Source of the DNA: Chara braunii
Taxonomy: Eukaryota; Streptophyta; Charophyceae; Charales; Characeae
Direction of reading: 5' to 3'
Assembly: GCA_003427395.1 (NCBI GenBank)
Contig: BFEA01000069.1
Location: forward strand, 648,756-681,121
DNA: 32,366 nucleotides
Shown here: piece after piece, positions 1 to 10,436 of the stretch
Layout: each line of letters begins with the position of its first letter
Position numbering within the stretch: the first letter of the stretch is position 1
Notes under the pieces: generated by a model
Databases searched by the model: none
Seen by the model: the letters and a program-made list of their open reading frames with translations, nothing else
Told to the model about the DNA's origin: nothing
Position numbers and translations under genes: made by a program

Positions 1-270
1 CCTAGTATATATATATAGTTAGATATATGGCGATGAGGTAGGCTTCATAGAGCCTCGCTCCTCTCGATCGCCTAGTATACTTACAGATATGGCGATGAGG
101 CAGGCTTCATAGACCCTCGCTCCTCTCGATCGCCTAGTATACTTACAGATATGGCAAAGAGGCAGGCTTCATAGAGCCTCGCTCCTCTCGATCGCCTAGT
201 ATACGTATATAGATAGATATATGGCGATGAGGCAGGCTTCACAGAGCCTCGCTCCTCTCGATCGCCTATA
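1..270. repeat. Tandem repeat, four units of 62 or 70 bp
   Basis: Units begin at 1, 71, 133 and 195, and a fifth starts at 265 but breaks off after a few bases. Each begins CCTAGTATA, has a variable AT-rich stretch, then a constant block running from ATGGCGATGAGG to CTCCTCTCGATCG. Units 2 and 3 are 62 bp. Units 1 and 4 are 70 bp because of extra TATA/AGAT bases. The array probably continues left of the window. The open frame that crosses it on the minus strand is a by-product of the repeat. Confidence 0.9.
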
Positions 271-1250
271 AATATCGACGCCCAGTCCCAGCCTTGAACC
301 ATCCGGAAGCCTTTAGGATCACGCAGGTGGGTCACATGGGACTTGCACCTCATGTCCTAAATCCATCCAGTTGATCCTAAGCTGAGTTAGTCCGAATCCC
401 CTTTGTACATAGATCAGGGTTAGTCATTGGGTTACGGTCGGTTGAGGCAATTCATCAAATCAGAAGGCCATGTCACTCACAAGTTTGACAACAATCTCAC
501 GATCCCCAACCCTTTATCTCATGGTTAGGTGGCGTATAAGCGAGGAAGTACACCCCTCTCCTTGTCCATCACATCTCAAAAGAAACATTCACGTAGCGAG
601 ACAATCAACTCAACACTTCTTGTTCTCGCCGCGTTTACCAACATCAGTTAGGCACACCCCAGACAAATCATACTTCCCTTCCCTAACCCAAGCATTATTA
701 TTTGCCTTCCTGTCCCCGGGTTTTTCCCTGAAGGATCCCTGACTCAAAGTATTCACTCCTTCAGTATTGTCATAGGCAGTCCCCTGAGGTTATAGGTTTA
801 GGGTTTAGGGTTTATGTTGAGGCACACATACCTCACTCTTCCCTGCCTCCAGAGTTCCGCCTGAACTCCGGCAGAGCTCCCGCAATCGCCCTGTTCTATT
901 GATCATGTCTAGTCTAAGCAACTGATGTTCTGGCCTTTAAAGTTAGCAAACCAGGATTATTCTCAATGGAAATACACCATCAGACAGTTATAACCGAAAA
1001 GGTAGATGCTTGAGAGGATCAAACAGAGATAAGAATGGAGGAGGACAGAGGAGGAGGCGCCATCACATGTGATAATGTCTCTCTCCTCTCCAATGTCTCG
1101 CATTCTTTCATGGCTGACTCTCCTCGACCATACGATGTTTTAATAATGGTAGTACAAAATAACAATAATGGTAAGCAAATAATAACAGCAAAATAAAGAA
1201 AATATCAATGACTAAAATAAGCGGTAATAATGTAATAATAATAATAGCAA
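271..1250. other. Intergenic, no gene seen
   Basis: No open frame here has protein-like composition. A plus frame at 470-742 is Ser/Thr/Pro-rich with no recognisable motif. The only notable item is the telomere-like run at 794-814. Confidence 0.6.
794..814 (+). repeat. Short interstitial telomere-like run
   Basis: Two exact TTTAGGG units with partial units on both sides. This is the plant/green-alga type telomere repeat. In land-plant promoters the same motif also occurs as a telo-box, but no gene start is visible next to it here. Confidence 0.7.
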
Positions 1251-1255
1251 AATAA

Positions 1256-1302
<47 letters not shown>
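1256..1302. repeat. (TAA)n microsatellite
   Basis: About 15 TAA units with an interrupted AAT-rich lead-in from about 1225. Poly-Leu or poly-Tyr/Ile frames across it are artefacts. Confidence 0.95.
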
Positions 1303-1387
1303 GAGTGGTAATATTCCGTCAACGCTTCTGAATGACCTTGAAAGAAACAATCGGATGAACGAGAAGGCAGAGGTGCCTACCATGAAA

Positions 1388-1508
1388 CCCTCTTTCTGTT
1401 GCTCTTTTCGCCTTCTTTGCTTCACCCCCACTCTTCCCTCCTTTCCTCCTTTATTTTCCCTTCTTCCTTTCCCCCCTCCATTCTTCTTACTCCGTCCTCC
1501 TTTTCAGG
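1388..1508 (+). other. Pyrimidine tract with candidate splice acceptor
   Basis: About 120 bp of almost unbroken C/T ends in CCTTTTCAG at about 1508. This is what a 3' splice site looks like. The frame after it (to 1746) has no recognisable motif, so an exon is possible but not shown. Confidence 0.3.
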
Positions 1509-1851
1509 TATTTCCCTTTCCTTATATATGTGCCCTCTTTCTTGCCACATGACCTCCGGAGCACCAACCGCTCGCAGCTACAGGCAAGGCAAATCGACAC
1601 TAATTCTTAGCATGACCATGGGATTCAATCTTCAACTAAGCTTAGCTTCTTACATTAGGCTAGACTCATCAGCTTCATGCTCATCACAGGGAAAAGACGC
1701 AGTCAGACTCGTCATTGACACGTGCGGCATTCGTGCAAATAGGTGATGATCAATCCTAGCGCTTCAGCACCCGAGTTAGAAACGCAGTTCAGATTCGAGT
1801 CTGGCTGAACGACTTTGGCACAGTGCTTGCTGAGGGCCATTCATACCGCAG

Positions 1852-1864
1852 TAATAATAATAGC

Positions 1865-1898
<34 letters not shown>

Positions 1899-2237
1899 GT
1901 ATAATAATAATAATAATAGTATAATGAAAATGGCGGTGGCGGAATGACAGATTCCACATTGCAATCTACAATGAAAGGCAGGATGTCCGATATTGTCCAG
2001 AAAATAGCAATGCACTGATATTCCACCAATGGAGAGCCAAAACACTGAATCCGAATGTCAGCGAGATAATAATTTCGCCGTCACCAACATAAGTATTTAG
2101 AGCCCTTCTCTCATTTGACGCCCAGTGCCCAGACTACTATGTCGCTAATGTCAGCCTACAAATTGACAATGCAACAGTTGACAGCGATAATCCGAAGCTG
2201 GGAAGATGTCTCCCATGCAGATCATTGTTAATGCAAG
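1852..2237 (+). repeat. AAT tract plus exon-like module, copy 1
   Basis: An interrupted (AAT)n tract (1852-1924) is followed by about 313 bp, ending ATGCAAG before a GTAAAC donor at 2238. The last 110 bp matches the modules ending at 4013 and 4480, including AATTGACAATGC, GTTGAC, AATCCGAAG and AAGATGTC. A CAG acceptor-like site precedes the best-conserved block, which would make a mini-exon of about 105 bp (2133-2237). It is diverged and frame-shifted relative to copy 2, so it may be a dead copy. The product is unknown. Confidence 0.6.
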
Positions 2238-2279
2238 GTAAACGCCCATTTTGTCCGCCTGTACGCGGTTAAGTGGGTA

Positions 2280-2880
2280 TGTTACCTGTGACCGTTACAA
2301 CGCCGAACAAGTGTCACGATATTCGTGCGTGCCCTTGCGTCTGTGTATGCCTTAGTGTCGTTGTATGTCATGCCAGTGTGTGACTGTGTTCCGTTGGGCG
2401 TGACCGTGTCATCTAAGTGCGTTACAGCGTCACCTTATGGGAGTGACTGTATGTCGCAGTCTGTTCGTGACTGTGTAGGCGAAGGCGCACCGTGTGCCGC
2501 CGTCTTAAGTGCGTCCCGGTGTGCTTCGTTGCATATACCACAACCTGTGTTATGGTGTTCATCACAGTGTCTGTATGGATTTGTGCTAGTTCTCCATCAT
2601 TCGGTCGTCACAGTGTCCCCGCGTGACTGCATGTCATCGCATGACTGCGCGCGCACCCGTGCATCCGAGTGTCAATGAGTATCTGTGTCACACTTGTCCA
2701 TCGGTCTGTTCCTTCTATCTTTCTGTCCATCTGTCTGTCTGTCTGTTCCTTAGTATCTTTCTGTCTATCTGTCTGTACCTTGTCCCCTTTCCGTCTGTCT
2801 ATCAGTTCTGGTTGTGTGTAGTAAGCAGTGCGTGGGATACCTAGCGCGCTCGTACGTGCTAAACACAGTGCTGCTGTGTG
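2280..2880. other. G/T-rich low-complexity stretch with CTGT repeats
   Basis: 2325-2680 is rich in GTGTGACTGTGT-like words. 2698-2815 is a degenerate (CTGT)n/(CTAT)n tract. The open frame at 2325-2678 is Val/Ser/Cys-rich because of this composition, and I do not accept it as a gene. Confidence 0.6.
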
Positions 2881-3649
2881 GGGTACGAACGACCTTCACT
2901 CCTTTGCAGCAGCAGACGCGGATCCCAGGAGTTGAACCTGTGGCCTGTGGCCTGTGTATTCGAAAACAGTTGGTAGGGCTGTCCTAGATCCGGAGGTAGC
3001 AGGGTTCAATCTTGTAGGTCTATAGAGCATAATCTTAGCGAGTTCGAGAAGTCTAGCTGTAGTCCTTTTTAGAAGGTCGGTAAGTGGGCAAGCCGCTAAG
3101 CGGCGTTGGACTAGACTGTAGCGAAGTCACAGTCCGACCCCGGTAGGATAGTAGTGAGTCCACAGTCAGTCAGTGGTAGGATCCAGCTAGTCTCAGTCCG
3201 GTTCAGCAAGTACCCCGAGATGGGGAGCACCATGGCCGGTGGTAAAGGGGCAACCCAACAATCTACAGAAGTATAACTCAAGAGGCAGCCCCCAGCCATT
3301 CACTCCTTTTTTGTGTAGGCCATGCGGGAACGCTGCTACATCGTCTTGTACAACAATGGTCTGTATATGCCCGGGAGTGCAGCGGCTGAAGGAGAGCTTA
3401 GCCAAAGTGACAGGATAGCCGCGGCCATAGCCGCCATAGCTGTAGATAGAGGGTGTGGGATATTCAGGGTGGTGTGGTGTATACGAGCAGAGAGTCGTCT
3501 CGGCGCTGAATCGCCATAGTCATTGGAAGTGAACTCGTATCTGGGTTGCCATATCTCTGAGTTTCGAGTTGTGGGCTCTGTGCGCCAGTTTGCTGTGCTA
3601 CTGTTTACATGCATGAAAAGTGTGAATGAAAGTGAGTCTGATTTCTCAC

Positions 3650-3650
<1 letters not shown>
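2881..3650. other. No gene seen
   Basis: There are short overlapping frames on both strands but no motif, no usable splice architecture and no RNA gene that I recognise. Confidence 0.5.
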
Positions 3651-3691
<41 letters not shown>

Positions 3692-4013
3692 TAAAACATG
3701 CAAGGAAGGTAAGCAATAGCGAACTTCAGCAATCAAAAGCATCACCTACACAGACTGGATAGTCGTGACCTCGAAACAACAGCAGAATTGCATCACGTGT
3801 TACACCAAGTAAGAACACCAAGAGTTCATATTTGATAATGCTGATGTAGTCCCATCATCATCCCCAAGAACCAGAGTTCATATCCTACTTGGCGCTCGGC
3901 GCCCAGCCTACATATGGCATCCTATCCAGCCTATCTACAATGCAGTTAGTGATGTCAACAGCTCCCCGAAGTACGAGCCGATCTCGGCCAATGTCGTTCG
4001 CCTACAACACCAG
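3651..4013 (+). repeat. AAT tract plus exon-like module, copy 3
   Basis: (AAT)n at 3651-3693, then 320 bp to CACCAG and a GTAAGT donor at 4014. It shares the exact block GGCGCTCGGCGCCCAGCC with copy 2, then TACAATGC, GATGTCAAC and CCCGAAGTAC. The putative mini-exon 3907-4013 is 107 bp. This copy lies between copies 1 and 2 in the window and is the most diverged in sequence. Confidence 0.6.
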
Positions 4014-4090
4014 GTAAGTCTCTCGCACCTCTCACAACCTCGGTCCCCAACTCATAGATGCCACATTCATCCTATGACCACTATGCGTCT

Positions 4091-4111
4091 AATAATAATA
4101 ATAATAATAAC

Positions 4112-4158
<47 letters not shown>

Positions 4159-4480
4159 TGAAAATAAGCAACAACGAGATGACAATTCCAGATTACACCA
4201 TCATATTGAAGGCCAGATAGTATCACTGTGTCCAGAGAGTAGCATTGCGGCAATATAGCACCAATGAAGAATCGTAACTCTGAAAGCCAATGTCAATGAG
4301 AACTTGCTCTCGCCACCACCAACATGAGTATCCTGGCCCTATCTCCCCACCTGGCGCTCGGCGCCCAGCCTACTCCCTACACAGCTACTACTACCTACGA
4401 ATTGACAATGCGACTGTTGACATCAGCGGCAATCCGAAGTACTTGAAGATGTCGCCCGGGCAGCCCATCATCAATACAAG
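4091..4480 (+). repeat. AAT tract plus exon-like module, copy 2
   Basis: (AAT)n at 4091-4157, then 323 bp to AATACAAG and a GTAAGT donor at 4481. In the open frame 4290-4484 the conserved part reads LRIDNATVDISGNPKY, the most protein-like segment of the three copies. The putative mini-exon is 4369-4480 (112 bp). I do not recognise the protein. Exon status rests on the donor consensus and on conservation rising towards it. Confidence 0.6.
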
Positions 4481-4515
4481 GTAAGTGCCCTCACACCATC
4501 ATCATCATCATTCCC

Positions 4516-4519
4516 CTCT

Positions 4520-4557
<38 letters not shown>

Positions 4558-4561
4558 CGCG
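4516..4561. repeat. Compound (TC)n(GC)n microsatellite
   Basis: About 13 TC units run directly into about 10 GC units. Confidence 0.95.
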
Positions 4562-4649
4562 AGTGCGCATCCAGGCTTGATCTGTCCCGTCATGCACTCG
4601 TAGCTTTGCCCGTCCACCTCCATTTCGCCCCCCTTCTCACACACACTTC

Positions 4650-4736
4650 ATCGATAGGATGAGCAAAACGGAATGAATCTTCCCCTGAAACGTGGAGATA
4701 TACACTGACACTTTTTGATTTGCTCATCCTACCGAT
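4650..4736. mobile_element. Foldback element A (87 bp)
   Basis: The arm ATCGATAGGATGAGCAAA at 4650-4667 is matched as an inverted repeat at 4719-4736 with one mismatch. The middle holds GAATGAATCTTCCCCTGAAA. After it comes a 65-bp block (about 4737-4801) ending GAAGACTTATCG, then a CT tract. The whole arrangement recurs as element B. Confidence 0.7.
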
Positions 4737-4800
4737 CCAAGTAGCATGAGGCGAGGCGCAAGTGGGAGACTTAGTTGTCGGCCAAGGTAGAAGACTTATC

Positions 4801-4801
<1 letters not shown>

Positions 4802-4859
<58 letters not shown>
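4802..4859. repeat. (TC)n microsatellite
   Basis: About 29 TC units. The same junction, GACTTATCGTCTC, precedes the CT tract at 5052. Confidence 0.95.
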
Positions 4860-4861
<2 letters not shown>

Positions 4862-4897
4862 TGGTCGAATCATGTACGTTTCACACACACACATCCC

Positions 4898-4986
4898 ATC
4901 GATAGGACGAGCAAAACCAGAATGAATCTTCTGCTGAAACGGGGAAATATACACTGCCACTTCTTGATTTTGCTCGTTCTATCGAT
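4898..4986. mobile_element. Foldback element B (89 bp)
   Basis: The arm ATCGATAGGACGAGCAAAAC (4898-4917) pairs with 4967-4986, with one or two mismatches. Its interior matches element A (GAATGAATCTTC, CTGAAACG, ATATACACTG). The flanking block and the CT/CA tracts are repeated too, so a unit of roughly 250 bp was duplicated. A third partial copy, right arm only, lies at 5200-5216. Confidence 0.7.
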
Positions 4987-5051
4987 CCAAGTAGCGCGCG
5001 CGTCGAGCCGTGGTCGGAGACTTGGCTGTTGGCCAAGGTCGAAGACTTATC

Positions 5052-5056
5052 GTCTC

Positions 5057-5090
<34 letters not shown>

Positions 5091-5107
5091 GTACACACAC
5101 ACACACG
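5052..5107. repeat. Compound (CT)n(CA)n microsatellite
   Basis: A CT tract passes into CA repeats interrupted once by CGTACA. Confidence 0.9.
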
Positions 5108-5159
5108 TATATGTATGGTGGTAATGTATAGTTCCATGCTATAGGGATAGATGCATTCG

Positions 5160-5187
5160 ATTTTATTTATTTATTTATTTATTCATT
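5160..5187. repeat. (TTTA)n microsatellite
   Basis: Six TTTA units, the last imperfect. It lies just left of the partial foldback arm at 5200-5216. Confidence 0.85.
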
Positions 5188-5262
5188 TAATTTTTTTGCT
5201 TTGCTCGTCCTATCGAGGGAAGCACCGGGGACCAGTCGCGATGGAAGGAGACTTACCCATTC

Positions 5263-5346
5263 TTCGTCTCCGTCCTCGTCGTCGTCGTCTTCGTCGTCGT
5301 CATAGCTGCTGTCGTCTCCGTCGTCGCCGTCGTCGTGCACGGTCAG
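5263..5346 (+). repeat. (GTC)n tract ending at a splice-donor-like site
   Basis: Interrupted GTC/GTCGTC repeats end in GGTCAG followed by GTAAGT at 5347, a good donor consensus. The frame through the tract is Arg-rich (RRRR runs) and could be an exon, but low complexity prevents a call. Confidence 0.5.
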
Positions 5347-5384
5347 GTAAGTATTCTCCTTTCCCCCCTCTCTACTCCTTCTCT

Positions 5385-5475
5385 CCTCCTCCTCCTCCTC
5401 CTCCTCCTCCTTCTTCTTCTTCTTCTTCTTCTTCTTCTTCTTCTTCTTCTTCTTCTCTTCTTCTTCTTCTTCTCT
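5385..5475. repeat. (CTC)n/(TTC)n microsatellite
   Basis: CTC units change into TTC units. It sits inside the possible intron that starts at 5347. Confidence 0.9.
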
Positions 5476-6240
5476 TGCGTTTTCTTCTTCCTTCTCCTAC
5501 ACTACTTTCGTGCGGTTCTCCTCATGCTACCACCTCGCTACCTCTCCACTGTTCCCTCGCACGCCATCTTCTACAGCGTGGTCATCTCCTCTACACCCCT
5601 CTCAACTCCTCCCGCGTGCGCCCTTGGCTCCTCCTTCTTGCGGTTCCCTCCCTCCTACGCACGATCTCTTCCAGTTTGCTAGCGCTACCTCAGTGCGATC
5701 CTCTCTCCATCTTGTTCGCTGGTTCTCAACCCGCAAGCTATTTTTCCGTCGCTATCCCCGCTTGCTCGCTGATTGCCTCCCGCTCACTCTTACGATGCTT
5801 GCTCTGCTTCGTCGCGCCCTCCTCCTTCCGCGCGGCCATCTCTGCCCTTGCTCCTCCGCGCGTTTCTACCACACCCCGCGCCATCTCCTCCGCTCCGTTT
5901 ACCACCATGCTCACCGTCTATGCGCAATGTTACTCCGCTGCTCGGTCGGGCTCGTTGTGTCGCCCGACGAGCACTGAGCACTCCTGCCCAAGGAAACGGG
6001 CCAAAGTCGCGGATCCGCATTCGGATGTCGGTGACCTTTCCCAGTAATGAATCTTCCCGACAAACTAGGCAGGTGCATTAAGATGGTTTGTTGTAAAAAG
6101 AATAAGAATAAAAATGAAATAAGAGGAAATATAAGAAATTAAAACTTAGTAAGAAATAAAAGAAAAATAAGAAATTCAGAAAGAAAAGAAAAGAGCAAAT
6201 CTAACGAAAATCTAACTACTAACTTTCTAATGCCAAGTGT
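5476..6240. other. C/T-rich then A-rich sequence, no gene accepted
   Basis: 5476-6040 is pyrimidine-rich, so frames stay open on both strands. They contain only Ser/Leu/Arg/Pro runs and no motif. 6095-6200 is a purine-rich stretch of AAGAAATAA-like words. I see nothing else. Confidence 0.5.
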
Positions 6241-6299
6241 CGTTCCCCCGTTTTCAAACGGGGCTAACTGTAATCTACTGACTCTACCTAACTTGGATC

Positions 6300-6436
6300 T
6301 CTAGGTCGCGGGTTCGAGCCCCGGCCAACTGAGTGAAAAACAATAAAGCTCCTTGTAAGGAGGTTTGATCCCCAGATATGTTCCTTGAGAGTCTGACCTC
6401 AAACCAACTGAGTTAACTCCTACTCTCATTAAGAAA
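6300..6436. other. Two tRNA-like fragments back to back
   Basis: On the plus strand, 6304-6328 holds a B-box/T-arm-like GCGGGTTCGAGCCCCGG. On the minus strand, 6436 to about 6355 reads TTAACTCAGTTGGTTTGAG (A-box-like) and later GGGGATCAAACCTCC (B-box-like). They look like heads of tRNA-derived SINEs or tRNA relics. Neither folds into a full tRNA by eye. Confidence 0.3.
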
Positions 6437-6586
6437 AGGGCCGCTCACATAAATATAGCAGATTGAGGCTCCGCCCACCTAGTGGTCATGCCTATTTCTG
6501 AGTTCGTGCGTGCATGCATGCTTGCTGGCATGTGTGTCTATCTAAGTGCTTGTTGGCTTAGTACGTGAGTAGCCCAGAGGAGCATC

Positions 6587-6730
6587 TGATTGATCGGAAG
6601 GCCCGAAGGGCCGGTACTTAGCCGTGGCCGCGCCATTCGAGGGTCACGGCGGAAAACACTCAAGTGGCAGGGTAGGAGGTCCGCGGTACTTAAGAACCGC
6701 GGAAACACTCAAGTGGCAGTTAGGCCGGTG
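6587..6730. repeat. Short direct repeat with palindromes
   Basis: CGGAAAACACTCAAGTGGCAG (ending 6670) recurs as CGGAAACACTCAAGTGGCAG (ending 6719). Between them is a perfect palindrome TCCGCGGT-8 nt-ACCGCGGA (6680-6703), and just upstream a hairpin GGCCC-GAA-GGGCC (6600-6612). The function is unknown. Confidence 0.6.
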
Positions 6731-8459
6731 CCACACCAAGTAGAGGGGAAGCACCGGATACTCGAGGCCGAGTAGATGACAAAAGTTGGCATTTCCAGAG
6801 GCCCAGTACCGTCAGGAAGGCGGGTATTGGTTCAGTAGTACGAATCCAGGCCCTGTGCGGACGTTATCAGAGTTTGCAACGGTGTCCCCCTCCGCAGAAG
6901 GACGAAGGCACCGGTCGCTCGGGTAGTCATGCGGCCAGGAAGTCACCTCCCAAGGGCGACTCCCTTTCTACCTACGGGAGGCTGAGCTAAAGCCTCAACC
7001 TCACTTACGGTGCACTAGTAAGGATACAGGTAACAAGGGGCAAACATCAAAAAAATCGGGGCGCTACCTCAACCCCGATGATCATTCACTAATAATCGCT
7101 CCGGTCGTACGGTCGGGGCGCGTATTAGTTTATTCTCACTAATGTACTGACAATTAAGTCGCAGCGTACATCGTAGATCTACTCGTCATAACAGCAACCC
7201 TATCGACCCCTCAACCTCTTCGGTCGAAGGGTATTACTGCAGATCCTAACCTTCACAGCGTGCGTCATAACAACGCGCGCGCATACTTAACGAAATTTTC
7301 TCACCGATTTTTCCCTGGCCTCAATGGCCGAGGAATTCGTTTCGAGTGTCACGCTCAAGCGTGCACATCCTTTCCATTCCAGACTGGCTCCATCATGGTA
7401 GCTGACGCTGTCACCGTGTCGAATGCAAAAGCATGACCAAATACCCTTGTAAGGGTATTTGGTCCGACAACGCTCAGAAGACGACGTCAGGTGGCGTCCC
7501 CGACTAGTCGGTCGCCGCCACATAGCGACCTCATTAGGGGGAAGTTCGAGATGACCAGTAGCCTACTTACTATCCTGTTTATTTAATTCTCAGATGCTGC
7601 TACTCTCGCCTACCGCTTCCTTACTCTGCGCTTTTGAGCTCTGAGTTTTCTCCACCTCGATCCTAGCTTAGTTTCTGCACTAAGTGTGGCTTGTCACTCC
7701 CTCCCTGACAGTCCTTCCCTGTTGGTACCCTCAGAGTCGTCCTAAAGCTCCGGTACGGTCCGCGTTTCCTTCTGCTCTACTCCCTACTCCTGCCAGGCTC
7801 CTGAGCGTTTCCGCCATTCTCTTTCCCGCCCATTTTTTCAAAAACACTACCCCCGTTTACTTCTGATCCATTCCCTACTCTTGCCAGACTCCTTTGCTTT
7901 CCCGCCATTTTGTTTCTTGTCCAAAACAAAACGCGTTACTGGTGTACTTCACGTACCCGCAGTCTTTCCAGTTTTTTGCTGGAAATGCTTCTTTCGGAAA
8001 AAGATCTATTACAGAGCCAGACAATCCACAGGTCATTAAAGAAGATTTTGAAACAGTAAAAAAAACAGCTCAAGCTCCGTCAAAAGCTAAGGTCAGAAAA
8101 CCAGAGAAATCGAGAGCAAGGCACAAAATCAGAAGACAAAAAATAAAAAACAAAAACAACACCCACCCACGACAAAATGGAAAATCAGAAACGTTTCTGC
8201 CTCTATCTTGCTTGCCCAAGCGCCGGCTCCACGCCAGATTCGATATTTTCATACTTCCCCAGACGTTCTTCGGGCCACTTACTTTCAAACTCGTGCCCCT
8301 GCCGCCCATTCTTGGAAATCTTCGTTTCTTCTTGTGATTCGTTGAAAACGATTGCCCTATAGGTTGGTTGAGTGGTAGGTTGGTCGACGAAAAAATGTTT
8401 AGGAGTGATTTTTTTTTTAATAATATATATTCAGAAGTAGAATACAGGGACAAATAAGG
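6731..8459. other. No gene seen, apart from one palindrome
   Basis: Frames at 7287-7523 (minus), 7684-7866, 7894-8337 and 8070-8531 (minus) have no motif or splice support. An inverted repeat ATCGGGG...CCCCGAT lies at about 7056-7080. The only striking structure is the perfect palindrome at 7435-7464. Confidence 0.45.
7435..7464. repeat. Perfect 30-bp palindrome
   Basis: GACCAAATACCCTT, two bases (GT), then its exact reverse complement. With 14-bp arms and a 2-nt loop, it could form a cruciform or a tight RNA hairpin. No gene end lies next to it. Confidence 0.9.
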
Positions 8460-8586
8460 AAAATAAATTAATTTTTTCTTTGTTGAGAGTTGAGGTCTTT
8501 CTTGTGACTGAAAGATGTTGGTCTGATTCACTAAGCAATCAGACTATCGAAAGGACAAACAATGGTTTGGTAATGGTTGACCCCCC

Positions 8587-8621
<35 letters not shown>

Positions 8622-8980
8622 GGTTGGCTGCGTGGATGTATTTATTTGCTGCTCCCTATTCTGAGTGGCGGAACGAAGCATTTGCACTCGAAAAGAGTTG
8701 AGGGGTGATAAGTGGAGAGGGAATAAAGTGTAATATTTGTGGTTATTGGGCAAGAAAACGTAGATAACAGGTCTCACTTACGAACAGAGGTCCTGACCAT
8801 AGATGAGAGTAAAATGTTGTTATTTTTCCATCTCTTAATCTTTCTTTTCCCTCCCCTTTTTTTTTTTTTTTTTTTTTTTTTTTGCATTCTGTAACAAGAC
8901 CGAAAGTATGATAGATAACTTTGTTGCTTTTAGATGATAGTCTGGTTTGTAGGGTGATTGGTTAGATAGTGGTAGGTCAG

Positions 8981-9208
8981 GTAGCACAAACAAGCTTTAG
9001 GAGGGATTTCACCATTTTTTAAGACATGGACAAACCTTATTACCTAATTATTGCTACTGTATGCATTCACATCATCGCCGATCATGTAGCACAAACAGGC
9101 TTTAGGAGAAATTTCACCTTTTTTTTTTTTCTTTTTTCTTTTTTAAGGCGGATACAAGCCTTATTACCTCATTATTGCTATTGTATGCATTCACATTATC
9201 ACTGATCA
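8981..9208 (+). repeat. Two-copy tandem duplication
   Basis: Unit 1 (8981-9085) and unit 2 (9086-9208) both begin GTAGCACAAACA and end in TGTATGCATTCACAT plus a GATCA-type end. Unit 2 has an expanded poly-T. Outside that tract they are close to 90% alike by eye. Confidence 0.8.
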
Positions 9209-9470
9209 ATCCATTAATCGGCTGATAGATTGATCCTTCGATCGTCAGATTAATCGAATTGATCTACCGATCGACTAATAATCGATTGCTCGGTCGATTG
9301 ACAGATTAATTGATTTAATCGGTCGGTCGACTGATTGGTCTATTGATCGACCGATCGATTGATCAATCAATTGATCAGTTGTTCGGTTGATTAGTCGATT
9401 GATCAGCCATTTAAAAGATTGATCATCCAATTAATCGATTAGTCGATTGATCGGCCGACTAAGGTTAGGT
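9200..9470. repeat. Degenerate GATC/TCGATT-rich repeat
   Basis: Short words such as TCGATTGATC, GATCGGTCG and ATTAATCGATT recur with little else. The stretch is highly self-complementary, so it could fold in many ways. Shorter patches recur at about 9495-9530, 9825-9855 and 10735-10760. Confidence 0.65.
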
Positions 9471-10142
9471 AAATGTTCAACATACTCAGTCGATCTAAAA
9501 TAAATTATCGATTGAATACTTGATTGATCGGTAATCCATTCAGGAAGAGTTCGCGGCTGAGCGGATGTAATTGATAGGCTGCTTCCTACTTCTGAGTGAT
9601 TTATCGATTCATTTGCACACGGTAAAGAGTCTAAGGGAACGACTGACCTAATTTTTTGATAGAGTTGTTGGTTGGCAAAGCAGGCTTTGAAAGGGATTTT
9701 TTCTTTTTTAATATACAATAGGAGACAAGGAAATAATTCCTCTGTCGAGAGGTGAGGTCTCTGTCATGAATGAATGAAGTTCGTCCGATTCCTCAAGAAG
9801 TCAGTCGACCGAAAAAATCGATCGATTGAATAGTTGATTGATCGACAATCAATTTGTCAGTAAGGGTTGGTCATTGAGGCAACGAATCGTATATAACAAG
9901 TCTTACAAACAAAGGTCCTCAACATAGATAAGAGTAAAGGAAAATCTTGGTATTTCTCTGTTTCCTATTCATTTATTTTTCCTCCCCCCCCCCCCCCCCT
10001 TTTTTTTTTTTTGCATTTTGTAACAAGACCGAAAGTAGAATAGATAACTTTGTTCGTTTAGATGATAGTTTGGTCAGTAGGGTGGTTGATCAGATAGGTT
10101 GGATTAGGGGTGGTTAAGTGATAAAAACCGTCTTAGGAGGGA

Positions 10143-10173
<31 letters not shown>

Positions 10174-10402
10174 GATATGTCAATAAAATCTTATTTTATA
10201 TATATACATATGTATATATTTAACTTCCGAGTTGTCATGAAGATGATGTCGGCTTCATCAAAGTATTGAGTGAACCAAGTGATCAATCTTTTGAATGGTT
10301 GATTGGTCGGTAATCCATTCGATAAGAGTTGGCAGTTGAGTGAATGTAATTACCGGGTTGCTCCCTCCTTTGAGTGATCTATCGATTTGATTGCACAAAA
10401 TA

Positions 10403-10436
<34 letters not shown>

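Noticed and set aside
5151-6047. Long plus-strand open frame of 298 codons
   Set aside because: It is built from GTC, CTC and TTC repeats and pyrimidine-rich DNA, and it crosses a good GTAAGT donor. The residues are runs of Arg, Ser, Pro and Leu with no motif.
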